A stretch of 64,000 nt of DNA from Dactylonectria macrodidyma (lineage: Eukaryota; Ascomycota; Sordariomycetes; Hypocreales; Nectriaceae), in contig JAGMUV010000002.1 of NCBI GenBank assembly GCA_020744425.1, positions 310,001-374,000 of the forward strand, read 5' to 3'. Shown here in pieces: positions 1-11,369 of this stretch. Each line of letters opens with the position of its first letter. The stretch's first letter is position 1. Below the pieces are notes generated by a model, which saw only the letters and a list, made by a program, of their open reading frames with translations, was not told where the DNA came from and did no database searches. The translations under genes and the position numbers were made by a program.

Positions 1-1943
1 GCTCTAAATGAAAAATTTGTGTAATCATCGTTGTTTCGGATGGTGGATCCTCACAACCCAAGTTATGGCCATAGAGGGTGGCAATGACCTTCCACATAAC
101 TCTGTACAATTGGCTGCTAGGTTTAGTTCACGCTGAGCCTAGTGAGCAAAAGGGAGACCTTACATGGTGGCATTGAAGAAGGCAACACTCGTGTTGGAGT
201 GGATGATGGCCACACCGTCACAAGGCGGCAAGGGCATTGGGAGGTCCAATTTTACATAGTCTTCAGGAATTGCACCTGGTCGACCGAAAGTCATGCTAAG
301 GCTCCTACTGTAAGGTTAGAACAAGGCCAAAACGTGGAAATAACCGCCACTGTTGATTGCTCCATTGGATCTTGGGATGATGCATGGCCAAAGTAGCTGA
401 GAGTTCTTGGGGCTAAAGTCTGGGCGCAATACCTATCAAGCAGGACACATCCAAACCAAGTCCTTTTTCTCATTTCCTGTTCGATCGGCGGGAATTTCAG
501 CATGGCATCTCTTGAATGCAGGCCAATGGATAGAGCAGCCTTGACTGCAAGGCCATGTGTTGTCCATGTTTGCACAGACTTTTGAGTGCTCTGTAGGTAT
601 TGGCTCATGAGTAAGAGGTATTGTACTGGGACCTATTAGTGCTCTATCCAGCCAAGTTGGCCATAGGCGATGTTAAACGCGATGTCCCTTACCTGTTTCA
701 AGAGTAGTGCCTCTGAGCATCTGTGTCTTGCATAATTCTCTTGCTCGACGGTAGTAAATATCCGACTGCTGAGAATTATACTCTGTGGCATCTTCTGCGC
801 AGCCAGTAGTAGAAACCGCCATGGCTAGCATCATGTTCAACAATCCAAGCCATGTTCTGCGAACATCAGTTCGAAAATTTTGTTGTCTCATGCGCTCATA
901 CGTCTCCATGAAGCTCTCTTGATGGATAAAGGGGAAGAGTAGGCCGGTGTTGGAAAAGTAGTATAGAATCAACTTCCTTGTCTCATGGTCAGGAGGTATG
1001 ACATTCATCTCAACCGCAGTCAGTGTCTCATCGGAATGGCCTGTTACAGACGATGATGTGATTGGGCGGGAGACATTAATCATGCTCGTTTGGTAGAAAC
1101 TAATGCCGGTAGAAGAAGAGGGGGAAACAGATTCACCGGCTGTTGAGCTTTGTTTGGCCATGGCGCGGAATATTTGGCGCATGAAGGCGATGTTTGACGA
1201 TGGTCCTTAAGATTGAAGTTATCAGAAGCATGCGCTGGGCCAATCGAGAGGTGGACGACATACCAAAGAAACCACAGTCTTGATCGTCGACAAAGGACAC
1301 GGCCATTCCATCTGTCATGCTCTGGCCCGTGGGCTGATCTTGGATACCCTCGACATTGACGACAACATTGCTGGGGACGGCAGCTGGTTGGATGGTGAGA
1401 GTGGCAGAAGGTCCACTAACGTTGTGTTGAAAAACCTCGACGTCGGTCAAGCGACGACCTTGTTGCTTCACAGTAGCCTCTAGAGCCCTAACCTTGTCTT
1501 CTAGGGCAGTGAAGAGGCTAGACAGATCGCGGTATTAGTCATATAGCACGGAGATCGGGGTGGCGTGCATCATGCATGGTATGGGACCGAGATTCCAGAT
1601 TCTCGTACGACTCATCGGACTTACTCTCTTGGGACCAATAGATTGGCAGACGTATCTGGCAGTTCATAGATACATTCGAACCCTAGCCGCTCACACGGCT
1701 CGCATCGTGGACGCACGCCATTGCACTACGAAGGGGAGCCCTGCGAGATTAGCACAGCTCCTGGGGGCTAGGAGATGAGATCATGATGGGGCCTCTCACG
1801 CGAGATTTGCGTATCCGACACGCTGAACAAGCCAAACCAACACGACGGCGTTTTGGAGCAGGGGCTGGTTCTTGTTCTTCCACGCTCCCAGCGACAGATT
1901 CGCGGTTGGTGCCAGCGACGGACACCTCGTCATCGAGACCCAT
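1..1943 (-). CDS. Zn2Cys6 transcription factor, 3' end beyond window
   Basis: Fungal binuclear zinc cluster regulator, probably nuclear. The ATG is at 1943. Exons read 1943-1800, 1725-1625, 1517-1264, 1205-693, then two more exons running off the left edge. The first splice joins CSACRIRKSR to CNGVRPRCEPC, giving C39-x2-C42-x6-C49-x6-C56-x2-C59-x6-C66. A basic KRRR stretch precedes it, and a short coiled-coil-like segment (ALEDKVRALEATVKQQ) follows. Later exons carry the fungal-specific middle homology region (LLFPFIHQESF, VQYLLLMSQYLQST, RKRTWFGCVLLDR, MTFGRP). The last readable exon is still open at base 1, so the C-terminus is missing. It is divergent from the FAH gene and heads the aromatic cluster, so it is a candidate pathway regulator; that role is inferred from position. 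Confidence 0.9.
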
Positions 1944-2677
1944 CGGTCCTAGGCCTGTCAGCCTTCTTCAGACGAGGCTAACAAGAGACGAGGAATAGTA
2001 TACAGACACAGTATACAGTAAGCGGACGATAAGAGCGTCAAGGATTATCCGGAAGCCGCCGAACTGGTCCAGTTGCTAATAGTGGACTGAGGACCCGGGG
2101 AAAGAATGGCATGCAAGCCGAGTCTTATATCGACGGCCCAGTTGCCGGGCAGTGCGGAGTAGGTGCGGGGAAGCAGAGGCTAGAAATGTCAAATTCTCCG
2201 CACTTGGGCACCTGAAGCTCAAGTCTTAGGCAAAAGTCTCGGAGATGCGTCGACCAGCAAACAACGAGGTATTACGTATCGTCCGGGGAGGTGAATTTGC
2301 TTGCTTATTCCTTCTTATCAATGGCTGACGCGGTGCCACAAGGTTTGCACTACTCAGGCCAGCATTGCAACCGACTTTAACGCAGCCAATCGCTTGTCCT
2401 CCAAGTCATCTCAGTCCCACGGCCCCTTGACACAAAGCATCGCCACCTTTCCTAATTAGAACAAGGGTCACGGCTTTCGGGGAACCATCGGGACAACTCC
2501 CGGGCTCAATGCAACTCAGTGCACCTGGAAGCCTGTGATAAAACAGTGATTACGACAGTAGAATGCGTGGCGTTGAATAACCTATTTCCAACCAAGTCAG
2601 TTATCCCCCTGCGTCATTTGTCTAACAATTACCGTTACCGAAACGTTTGAAATCTCATCCACACTTTGTTCGCCATA
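1944..2677. promoter_or_regulatory. Divergent promoter of regulator and FAH gene
   Basis: Non-coding interval between two divergent starts. It holds several CGGGGA-type half-sites (near 2096, 2283 and 2479) and the composite site at 2477-2493. No clear TATA box was seen. No ORF here looks real. Confidence 0.5.
2477..2493 (+). promoter_or_regulatory. Candidate cluster motif, FAH promoter
   Basis: TCGGGGAACCATCGGGA, about 185 bp upstream of the FAH start. Its first 16 bases match 14 of 16 bases of the site at 10552 upstream of the aldehyde dehydrogenase, and it shares the TCGGGG core with the site at 6108. Seen by eye; function is inferred. Confidence 0.45.
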
Positions 2678-3770
2678 ATGAGTGTTGCTTGGCAGCGATT
2701 GATCCGGTTTGTCGCGACAGACGGACGCGTGCTAAACGGAGAGCCTATTCTTCCTACCCTGGACTTCGACCTTGGCGACACAACGGAAAAGACTGGGCTT
2801 CAGGCAAAGGTTATTCAGGGTGATGACATCTATGATACCACGGGCGTCACTCGCGTCACTGATGAAATCGCTACTGTAAAGACGCTCCTTGGCCCGTTGA
2901 GGGCTCAGGATGTGCCAATCCTGCGATGCGTCGGATTAAATTATGCGACCCACAGTCAGTCACTCTTGATGAGAAGTCAAATTTGTATCTTTTTCTAACA
3001 TTTCATACATTTAGTTCGCGAGGCTGGTCGAAAGCAACCGCCTTTTCCTTCCATATTCTTTAAGCCCTCTACCACCGTGGTTGACCATGGTGTGAATGTC
3101 GTCATCCCTAAGATTGCTCAAGATGACCAAGCCGACTATGAAGGTGAAGTGGTAAGCTATTCCTCTCTCATAGTGTTCTCTGCCTCAGTTCCAGAAGACT
3201 AACCAGTCAGGTCGTCGTTATTGGCAAAGATGCAAAGGACGTCGAAGAGTCTAATGCACTCGAATACATCGCGGCATACACCGCTGGCAACGATATTTCT
3301 TCACGAAAATGGCAAAGAGACCCTCTCCTTGCTGGCGGTGTGCCACAGTGGGGTTTCTCCAAAGGCTTCGACACGTATGCGCCCCTCGGACCTGTCTTGG
3401 TTTCAGCCAGCCTCATTCCTAACCCCGCCGATCTTCATCTCCAAACAATCATCAACGGAGAGGTGCGCCAGGACACTGGCCTGGACGACCTTGTGTTTTC
3501 TATTCCCAAGCTGATCGCCCATCTCTCGTCTGGAACTACGCTGCAGAAGGGTAGCGTTATTATGACAGGTACTCCAGGAGGTATAGTTGAACACTCCCCT
3601 AGAAGAAACATGATGTTCTAGTATTGTGGACAAAGCTAACGGGTAATTTTTTTGCAACTGAAGGAGTTGGCGCTGGCCTGAAGCCACCACAGTATCTTGT
3701 TCCTGGAACAAACATGGAGATCAAGGTCTCCAAGATTGGGACCCTTAGGAACGGCGTCGAGTTTGCTTAA
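2678..3770 (+). CDS. FAH-family hydrolase, probable fumarylpyruvate hydrolase
   Basis: Exons 2678-2954, 3015-3151, 3211-3580 and 3664-3770 join in frame to 296 residues, normal for small single-domain FAH-fold proteins. Family signatures are LNYATHIREAG, FFKPSTTVVDHG, the metal-binding DYEGEVVVVIGKDAKDV, YTAGNDISSRKWQ, GFDTYAPLGPVL and MTGTPGGVGAG. The family cleaves acyl-pyruvate C-C bonds with a divalent metal. Next to a gentisate dioxygenase the most likely substrate is fumarylpyruvate or maleylpyruvate, giving pyruvate plus fumarate or maleate. The start is the ATG at 2678 (MSVAWQRLIRF). It is divergent from the regulator and carries the cluster motif about 185 bp upstream. The fold assignment is strong; the exact substrate is inferred from neighbours. 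Confidence 0.9.
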
Positions 3771-4242
3771 ATAGATTTCCCAATCCGAACATAGGCGGCT
3801 ACATTCATCGCATATTAGAAATGTTTCGTGATTATTTTTCACGAGAGACACTACTCCAGGAAATCCATCATCTTGCGGACCATGGTGATGTCACAGTTGT
3901 CTTAGTTGACTTAGAGATGGCAAGACTTCCGTGATCATAGATGTAGCCTATATAAAGTAACATATCTTTATTTTATTGGCATTGACCAAGCCCTTAACAC
4001 TGCCATGAGTGGTTGGCTGTCTACAAACAGAGCTCTCTCGGCTCACGAACAGATCAACCCTCTCAAATTGACAGATTGCATCGCATTTGCTAATCTAAAA
4101 TAATTTGTCATGTATTCTCAGTATCTTCTACTAAATCGCATTTTAGTCTTGCTGAGTCCTTAAAACTTGTATAAAAAACTTGTAAACCGTTTCTTCGTTG
4201 CCATGTCTGCGTACGCTAGAGGGAAATACTCATACACTGTCG
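3771..4242. other. Convergent 3' intergenic
   Basis: AT-rich spacer between two convergent 3' ends (FAH and FAD monooxygenase). No gene or repeat recognised. Confidence 0.5.
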
Positions 4243-5962
4243 CTAAATCTTATGGTTTGGGTTTCCTCCATTGGAAAGCCCATTCTCAAAAGTCCAAGTC
4301 TTCTTCAACTCTTTCTCCGCATCATATCCATAAGTCCACAGCTGTGTGACGGGGTCACTCCATTGGTTGGTGCTCTCGACGAAGTATTTTCCTTCCACTT
4401 CGGCTCTCGCTCCAGCATCTCGCGCCTGCTGCTCCTTTCCGTCTGGGAAATGCCATAGCTTTCCGTTGACGAGACTCGCCGATTGCATGCCGTAGCTCCT
4501 CTTCATTCTCTCCTTTTCGAAAACACGAAGCGCATCGGGGACTTGTTGCTTGGAAACAATGTGAGACAAAGCCTCGGCAAGAGCAGCGCCGTCTTCGACA
4601 GCCATGGCGGCTCCTTGAGACATGTATGGGACCATGGCGTGTGCAGCGTCGCCGAGTATGACGAGCTTCTGGCTTTTGGAGATCCAAGTAGGGAGGTGAG
4701 CACCACTCAAAAGCGGCCACTTGATAGTCTTGGTGATGAGATCAATGACCTTGAAGAGTCTAATAATTCCTGTAAGCGATTTTGTTTGGCCATAGAAGAG
4801 TCCTCCGTGGACGACTTACTTTGAGTCCCAATTTTCGAAATGCTTCCGCATATCATCAACGGCGTTTTCGGGCTTCCAAGTAGCTGCATCACTATGGTCC
4901 ACATGGGACAGAACCATGTTGAATGATTTCCCTCCTGCGATGCAGTATGTCATCACATGTCTTCCTTCGCCAATCCTGAATCGAAAGCATTAGAAAATGT
5001 GTGGCTAACAAGTGGACAATACTCACCAGATGTTGATACCCGGCTTCTCCAACAGCCAGGAAGTCTCAGGGTCAGCCTTCATCTTCTCAGTCTCCACAAC
5101 AGCTCGGTATGCGGCGAATCCTGTCTTCGATGCTGGTATATCTGTGCCGCCGATAACAGTCGGTCGTGCAACAGACTTGACACCATCAGCAGCGATGATG
5201 AGATCCGCGGTGAATTCTCTTCCATCTTGCGTCTTCGCCAACGGCAAACTCTCGTCGTATTCGACGACCTTGCTATTGGTGATCACTTTGACACCGTGCT
5301 GAGCCGCAAGCTTGCAAAGGGCATCGTGGAAATCTGCGCGGTGAATCACAAAGTAGGGGGCACCGTATGTCTCACTGAAGTTCGGCTTCAGCTTCGTAAA
5401 GCCAATCGCAGATCCATCTTCCCAGCGACGGAAAGTCATGCTCTCCGGCTCCACGACCCGGCCTTCGAAGAAAGGACCAATGCCCCATGAGAGAAGAAGC
5501 CTCGCTGAGTTGGGTGGAATTTGGATACCCGCTCCGACCTAAGAATGACTCATGTTAATGTGGGATTCTTTCTACTTGAGACACAGATGAGATGAGCTTA
5601 CCTCTCCCAAAACGGCTGCTTGCTCTAAAACTGTAACTGCATGTCCGCGGCGTGCCAAAGCGACTGCTGTGGCAAGACCACCGAGGCCTGCTCCGACAAT
5701 CAAGATGTTGAGAGGAACGGAGGTTTTGAGTAAGGGCACGACTTGGTGTTTCCCACCATTTTGCACTCTTTCTAGAAGTTGTCTGGACTGTGAAGGATAG
5801 TCATAGACCTGAATAATGTGTCAGAGTAGTTTCATCGCGTTACGGAGTGTTGTGGGTACGTACTAGTTCTGACGTGAGGGTGCGGTTCAGGGTACCGTTC
5901 ATGGTGCCGTTCGTGGTGCCGTTCGTGGTGCCGTTCGTGGTGCCGTTCGTGGTGCCGTCCAT
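4243..5962 (-). CDS. FAD monooxygenase, salicylate/3-hydroxybenzoate hydroxylase type
   Basis: Five exons (5962-5864, 5808-5602, 5538-5027, 4975-4820, 4759-4243) give 496 residues. The start has a strong context (CCACCATGG). Class A flavoprotein hydroxylase hallmarks are present: ILIVGAGLGGLATAVALARR (ADP-binding), LIIAADGVKSVAR (DG motif), and LVILGDAAHAMVPYMSQGAA with AVEDGAALAEAL (GD motif and FAD ribityl site). Such enzymes hydroxylate hydroxybenzoates with NAD(P)H and O2. Divergence from gentisate dioxygenase favours gentisate formation (3-hydroxybenzoate 6-hydroxylase activity) over the decarboxylating salicylate-to-catechol reaction; this is inference. The first exon encodes about 30 residues of NGTT-like repeats made by a 12-bp tandem repeat, ahead of the catalytic fold. 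The acceptor of the last intron is ATTATTAG at 4760; the earlier AG would break the frame. Confidence 0.9.
5891..5958 (-). repeat. 12-bp tandem repeat in monooxygenase exon 1
   Basis: About five copies of a 12-bp unit (coding strand AACGGCACCACG) in frame, encoding an NGTT repeat. The last copies diverge (NGTM, NGTL, NRTL). Unit length is a multiple of three, so copy number can change without a frameshift. Confidence 0.85.
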
Positions 5963-6332
5963 GGTGGTTAAGTCTGGCAGCTGGATGTAACGAGTTTATG
6001 GTTACTACGGGACAATGATACAAGCAATGAGAACTGCCAATAGATTACGAAGCATTTGTGATCTACAACTTGCAAGCCACTATTAAACCATGTCATGCTC
6101 TCCACTTTCGGGGAGCATCCCGACAGTTCCCCGCTCCGTCTTCATCACCAACCGAGCCATCTGCCGTGCCGCGTGTATATCGGAATGCTCCCTTTGAACT
6201 TATAGGAATTGGAGTACAAAACTATGACGGAAATGACCAAGTCTAGAAGTTCGACATCAAGAACTCCATCATTAAACTAAAACACCATCATCAAACCTGA
6301 CACATAAATCCTCCAATTATCAAAAAGACACC
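5963..6332. promoter_or_regulatory. Divergent promoter of monooxygenase and gentisate dioxygenase
   Basis: A 370-bp interval between two divergent starts. It contains the dyad at 6108-6123 followed within 3 bases by an inverted TTCCCCG half-site (6127-6133). The two adjacent pathway steps are therefore likely to be co-regulated. Confidence 0.65.
6108..6123 (+). promoter_or_regulatory. Candidate cluster motif, dyad
   Basis: TCGGGGAGCATCCCGA, an inverted repeat of TCGGG/CCCGA. The core GGGAGCATCCCGA is identical in the transporter/dioxygenase promoter at 13734-13746. Confidence 0.55.
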
Positions 6333-7498
6333 ATGGCGATCGATCACGGATCCAGCGGCAAGGTCAATGGCACCGAAAAGGTATCAGGCGATGTTATCAC
6401 GACTCAGGAGCAGCTTCTCCAGGCACTAAAGGCAACCAACACTGCTCCACTATGGGCACAGATGCAGCGACTCAACCCCCCTGCCCCAGCCCCGAGAACC
6501 GTGCCGCATCTGTGGTCGTATGACACGATCAGGCCTTATCTTTTGCGAGCTGGTGCTCTTATCACCGAGAAGCAAGCTGAGAGACGTGTTTTGATGCTTG
6601 CCAACCCGGCTCGAGGTATGTCCATGTCCCTGGTTGCTGGGGTCTCCATGCACTAACACGGCATTCAGAGGCACCTTATACCACTGATACCTTGTATGCT
6701 GGCCTACAGCTCGTCCAGCCTCGTGAGACGGCACCTGCCCATCGCCACACGGCTTTTGCTTGCCGTTTCATCATTGAAGGTAGAGGCGGTTTCACCGCTG
6801 TCCACGGCCAGCGAGTCCCTATGCGACCCCGCGACGTCATTGTTACACCTACTTGGAACTGGCACGACCACGGCAAGAAGGGAGCCGACGAGGAGGGCGG
6901 TGATGACCAGCCCGTCATCTGGCTCGATGGACTGGACCTGCCCAACTTTGTGCATTTCCCTGTTCACTTTGTGGAGCACTATGCATCCTCTCGGTACCCG
7001 GCTGAAGACAAAGACGAGTCGCCAATTGTTTTCTCGTGGGAGAAGATGCAAGCCAAGCTTGATGCTAGCAGTGACCAATGGGTTTCATCACCGTACCTCA
7101 AAGCAGATGGTAGAGAGAGTGAGTCCATTTATCAACTATCCTGACTCTTGTAGCTTCTATCATCCAACTTGCTAACTCTAATCCTCTACACAGTTGGCCG
7201 TGTGATTGGTGCCTCTGCCGAGAGACTAGAAGCTGGATCCGAGTCTCCCGTGGTGCGCGAAACCGCCTCGTCTGTGTACCATGTTATTGAAGGATCGGGC
7301 CACTCCAAGATTGGCGAGTCGACGATTTCATGGAAGCAAGGCGATACCTTCTGTATCCCTGCCTGGCACCGGTATCAACACTTCTCGGATGAGGGAGTCA
7401 AGGTCTATCTCTATCGCTTTGATGACAAACCCATGCTCAACGCTCTTGGTTTCTATCGGGCTGAGGGCGACGATATCGAGAAGTTTGTCTCCGACTGA
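6333..7498 (+). CDS. Gentisate 1,2-dioxygenase
   Basis: Three exons (6333-6615, 6669-7118, 7194-7498) give 345 residues, the usual length for this bicupin Fe(II) enzyme, which opens the gentisate ring between C1 and C2 to maleylpyruvate using O2. The N-terminal cupin has [17 protein letters not shown], with iron-ligand histidines H119 and H121, and [10 protein letters not shown] with H160. The C-terminal cupin is [18 protein letters not shown] followed by [14 protein letters not shown]. The start has good context (acaccATGG). It is divergent from the FAD monooxygenase expected to make its substrate, across a promoter with the shared dyad. The aldehyde dehydrogenase is convergent downstream. 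Identity is strong from motifs and length. Confidence 0.93.
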
Positions 7499-8667
7499 TG
7501 GGTAGATTGCAAAAAAGATGTTTCTTTCGCATTGAACCCTTTTCGAACTGAACCCTAACGGCACACTTCTCGGTTTTGATACTAAGGGTGTTACTTGTGT
7601 GTTAGATAGCTATAAGACTGTGAATGAGAATTATTGTGTTTCTTTTGAGAACTAAAACTCAGATATCTCTTGTCTGAGTATGATGCTGCCAGTGGTTTAC
7701 GGAATCGCATATGCCTATGCCCTACCTCAGTCGTCATAAATTATAAGAGGCTGTCCGCTCCATCAAGGGTCAAGTTGCTGCTGCCACGAAGTCAAAAAAA
7801 AAATTCACACTTCTCTTCACAGTTTAAGCATTTCTAAGATCCAATGCCTTCACGGTTACCTAAGAGCAAACCTTTCTAACTCTTGTGAGCTAAGAAGCTT
7901 AAATCTTGAGGAATACATTACTGGCCAACCTCAGGAGTCGGGCCCAGTCGTCACCAAATAATACGGTCATAGAAAATCTTTACCTGTATTGACAGTGTTA
8001 TGTGCCCTTATGGAACTAAATTTAGCTGCACTCCCTTTGCTATGTCAACAGATGTCTTCTGATTGAGTGATCTCCCCTACACAACTTGCCTCGTTCCTCT
8101 TGATCAGGCCCAACTGATGAAAACGGCGAGCCCGTAGAACAGAAAAGTGGATGAGATTGATTACTGGTGGTGAATACGAATCGTTTTGGGGAGATGAAAA
8201 TGATCGAATAGAATCCCTCTAACTCTACATAAAGGAATGATCGGAAGACTTTGGTCGGTTAAGTACCATATTAGATCCTGACTCTCATTTTCAATCGCTG
8301 CTGCTACCCTAATCGTTGTCGCGATCCGACCCGCATTTAACTGCCTCTTGGATAGGTTCTCACTTGATTACCCTAGAGAAGTTCACTGCTGGTTTATAGA
8401 TTCCGATTGGTTTAGTTATGGAAGTCTTTCTGACTTAAATACGATACGAAGATGGAACAATTTCACAAATGTCTAGAATCCAGACAGGTTGGGTCACAGA
8501 AGATGCATCAGGGGTCGATCGCACTTGAGCCGCAGTCTCGATAATCTAGCATTCGTCACATTATGACTCTCAGTTGAAATAATTGAAGGTGATGAAGAAC
8601 ACATCCTGTGGGCAAGGAAAATAGCACAACCTATAATAGCCTACATCTAGAAATCGAAAGACCGCAT
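7499..8667. other. Long convergent intergenic region
   Basis: About 1.2 kb between the 3' ends of the gentisate dioxygenase and the aldehyde dehydrogenase. No ORF longer than about 60 codons looks real, and no repeat or RNA gene was seen. It is unusually long for a convergent spacer in this cluster. Confidence 0.5.
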
Positions 8668-10369
8668 TCATGGATTTAGAATGACGGTCTGCGTCTGAAG
8701 AAACTCTTGAAGTCCCCATTCAGCGCCAAACCGCCCAAACCCACTCGATTTGTTTCCGCCATGTGGCAATGTTGCCTCATCATGTACAGTAGACGCGTTG
8801 ATATGGACTGCGCCAACGTCTAGCCTCTGAGCTAACTCTAGAGCACGATAGTGATCCCGCGTCCAGATAGCGGCCGAAAGTCCATACTCGCTTGCGTTCG
8901 CCATCTCGATGGCCTCATCTTCACTCGAAACTGTCGCTATTCCAAGCATGGGGCCAAAGGATTCAACCGAAAAGAACTCCATCGAAGGTTGAACGTCCTC
9001 AATGAGACAAATGGGGACGGTCTGCGTATTTAAGTGGTTTTCGTGGCTTTCAGACGAGAGCACATTTGACCCCTTTGCTGCTGCGTCGGCAAAGAGACTG
9101 TGCGATCTCGCCGCGCTTTTGGAGGATATAACCTTGTAAGATGTACCGAATTGCTTTCGAAGTGCTTGTCGCAACTCAGCTCTAAAATCTTCTACCACAT
9201 CCCGAGATACGATGACCAGGTCTGTGGACATGCATATTTGCCCTCCCTAAAGACAGTTAGTACTGGTAAGTATGTACCCCTAGAATTACAGATGTCATCT
9301 AAAGAGGGATTACTATATACTCACATTCAAGGTGGCGCCTTGTAGCGCTGCCTCCGCTGCCTTGGATATGTCTGCATCCTGAAGCACAATGGAACAGTTT
9401 TTTCCACCTAATTCTAGAAGAACTGGCTTAAGAGCCTTTCCAGCCATTTGAGCGATGATTCGACCGACACCAGTCGATCCAGTGAAGTTGATCTTCCGAA
9501 TCGCAGGGTGATTAATCAATGTCTCAACGACTTCGGCTGCGTCTTCCGGCCGGTGAAGGATGAAGTTGACTACTCCAGGCGGAAATCCAGCGTCGACAAA
9601 CAATTGAGCGATAAAGTGATGAGTTACAGGACTCAGCTCGGAGCCCTATGCAGTTAGGATTAATAAATGAGTCGTTGGATGGGAATTCTTGAGACCTACT
9701 TTGAGAATAGCAGTGTTCCCGGTCGCGATTGGAGCTACCACAGCTCGGAAGCCAAGAATCAATGGACCGTTCCAAGGCGCTATTCCGAGAACTACTCCAA
9801 GTGGGCGGTTGAAAACAAGTCCATATGAGCCCTTGTGTGAGGTATGAGGAATAGCGCCAGAAGTGGCATTGGAAGTGATGAGAGAGGCGGCTTCTTCGAT
9901 GAGTGCAGCGCTATCGGCAACGTTGATAGATGCCCACTGCTCAGAGCAATGGATTTCACTTCTCATGATGCTAATTGCTTCATCTTGGCGTTGAAGGAGC
10001 AACTAGATAGATTGATGGCCTTATTAGCGAAACGTTTCTAACCGCACAGTGCTACGCCTCATTGGCCACTGTAAGACAACGTACCTGAGAGAGCTTCAGT
10101 AACAGACGGCGCCGCTCTAACGGCGACGATTGTGACCACTGCAGAAATGCTTTATTGCTGCTTTCGGCAGCCTTGACGCAATCCGAGACATCGGCACCGT
10201 GAAAAAAATTCGTCGGTGATACTGTATGAATTCGTGCTGTAGATTCCTTCAAGACGGGGATTCCGTCAATCAGAAGCGGGATGACGGTGTTTTTGGTGGC
10301 TTTCTTCGGTTGATCCTGGACGTTGGTGGTGACAGCATCAACCACAGTTTCATCTTTTGAAGGAGACAT
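8668..10369 (-). CDS. Aldehyde dehydrogenase, salicylaldehyde/vanillin type
   Basis: Exons 10369-10085, 10002-9700, 9645-9325 and 9246-8668 join in frame to 495 residues, standard for the ALDH superfamily. It oxidises aldehydes to acids with NAD(P)+. Visible signatures are LGVVLGIAPWNGPLILG, the Rossmann loop FTGSTGVGR (252-257), general base E274 in LLELGGKN, catalytic C308 in GATLNGGQICMST, and FGPMLGIATV with SEYGLSAAIW near the C-terminus. The GGQICMST form is typical of aromatic-aldehyde enzymes of the salicylaldehyde/vanillin group. In this cluster it would oxidise the benzaldehydes released by the cleavage dioxygenase; that link is inference. The candidate motif lies about 185 bp upstream. 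Confidence 0.92.
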
Positions 10370-10551
10370 GCCTACTTTTGGTAGGTATTGAGAACAGTGT
10401 CTGAGACAGATGAGAGAAGAATGAAAGATTAAGTCAGCTATTGAAACTCAGTTACTGGCTTGAGATATGTAATTCATAGACAATTTGCAGTCTTCAAGTT
10501 CACTATAGATATTTAAGGCTAAAGGCTTACAGTGGCCAACGCGAGTGTTCA

Positions 10552-10567
10552 GCGGGGAACCGTCGGG
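10552..10567 (+). promoter_or_regulatory. Candidate cluster motif, ALDH promoter
   Basis: GCGGGGAACCGTCGGG, 14 of 16 bases identical to 2477-2492. GCGGGG also fits the loose CreA consensus (SYGGRG), so a carbon-repression role is an alternative. Confidence 0.4.
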
Positions 10568-11040
10568 CCTGGAGCCGGTATGGCTTAGGAACGTGGGGAA
10601 ATGCCGGGCATGCGGAGAAGTGAAGCTAACAACGGCCTTGTTACGCGGGGATGCATGTACAGGTACGCGTGGGCATCTTGGCAGCAGGGTTCAAGGACAG
10701 GGTTCAAGAACTGAGTTGGGAGAGATAGATTAGGAGTGTTGGCATGGAGAAGCATGTGATGATGAGGCCCGTGGAGAACACAGGGTTGCCAGACAAGTTA
10801 ATACACATCAGTTAAATCCACGCATGACGTCAAATTATGGATTGATTACACAATACGAGTATACAACATTAAATAAATAGTGTGAGTTTTAATAATATAG
10901 TCTTCATTAACCGGTATCTAAAGGAGTGATGGATTCTCATTATCACTAACATTAGCTGCGAAACTGCTAGCATGTGCTCGGTCAGTTAGGGACTCGAACG
11001 GAGCGGGGTCTTCCGAACGATGGGGTAATTTAGTGGAGAG

Positions 11041-11077
11041 ATTTGGCGGAATAATTTGGCGGAGGAATTTGGCGGAG
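11041..11077 (+). repeat. Three spaced copies of ATTTGGCGGA
   Basis: ATTTGGCGGA occurs at 11041-11050, 11054-11063 and 11068-11077, separated by 3-4 bases. It is either a short decayed minisatellite or a cluster of protein-binding sites. Confidence 0.6.
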
Positions 11078-11369
11078 GGACTTGGAGGGGCTAAGAGTTT
11101 GACAGTACCTGATGGGCTGAATCAGAGGCCCGAATCCCCTCCGGTGAGGAGAGAGGCAGCTTTGTTGGTGAAGTCTGCTTAGTCAAATGCCCGGCTGACT
11201 AGGTTCAAGCCAATGGATCAAGTCTCCGCTTACACTCAAGCAACGCAAATACGTGACTGTGCAGAAACGCGGAAACGGGGAAACAATAGTCTGAATAGTG
11301 ATTTAACAGTGGTAAGTGTGTGTACACTAAAACTTGTATTGTGACCTTGGACCAAGATTAAAAGTTCCC

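Larger units (their letters stand above)
10370..11369. promoter_or_regulatory. ALDH promoter and transporter 3' flank
   Basis: A 1-kb non-coding interval. It holds the cluster motif GCGGGGAACCGTCGGG at 10552-10567, and three copies of ATTTGGCGGA spaced 13-14 bp apart at 11041-11077, close to the transporter stop. No gene was recognised. Confidence 0.45.

Noticed and set aside
5832..6023. His/Glu-repeat frame on the minus strand (HERHHERH pattern)
   Set aside because: It is another reading frame of the 12-bp repeat in the FAD monooxygenase first exon; the NGTT frame splices correctly into the enzyme.
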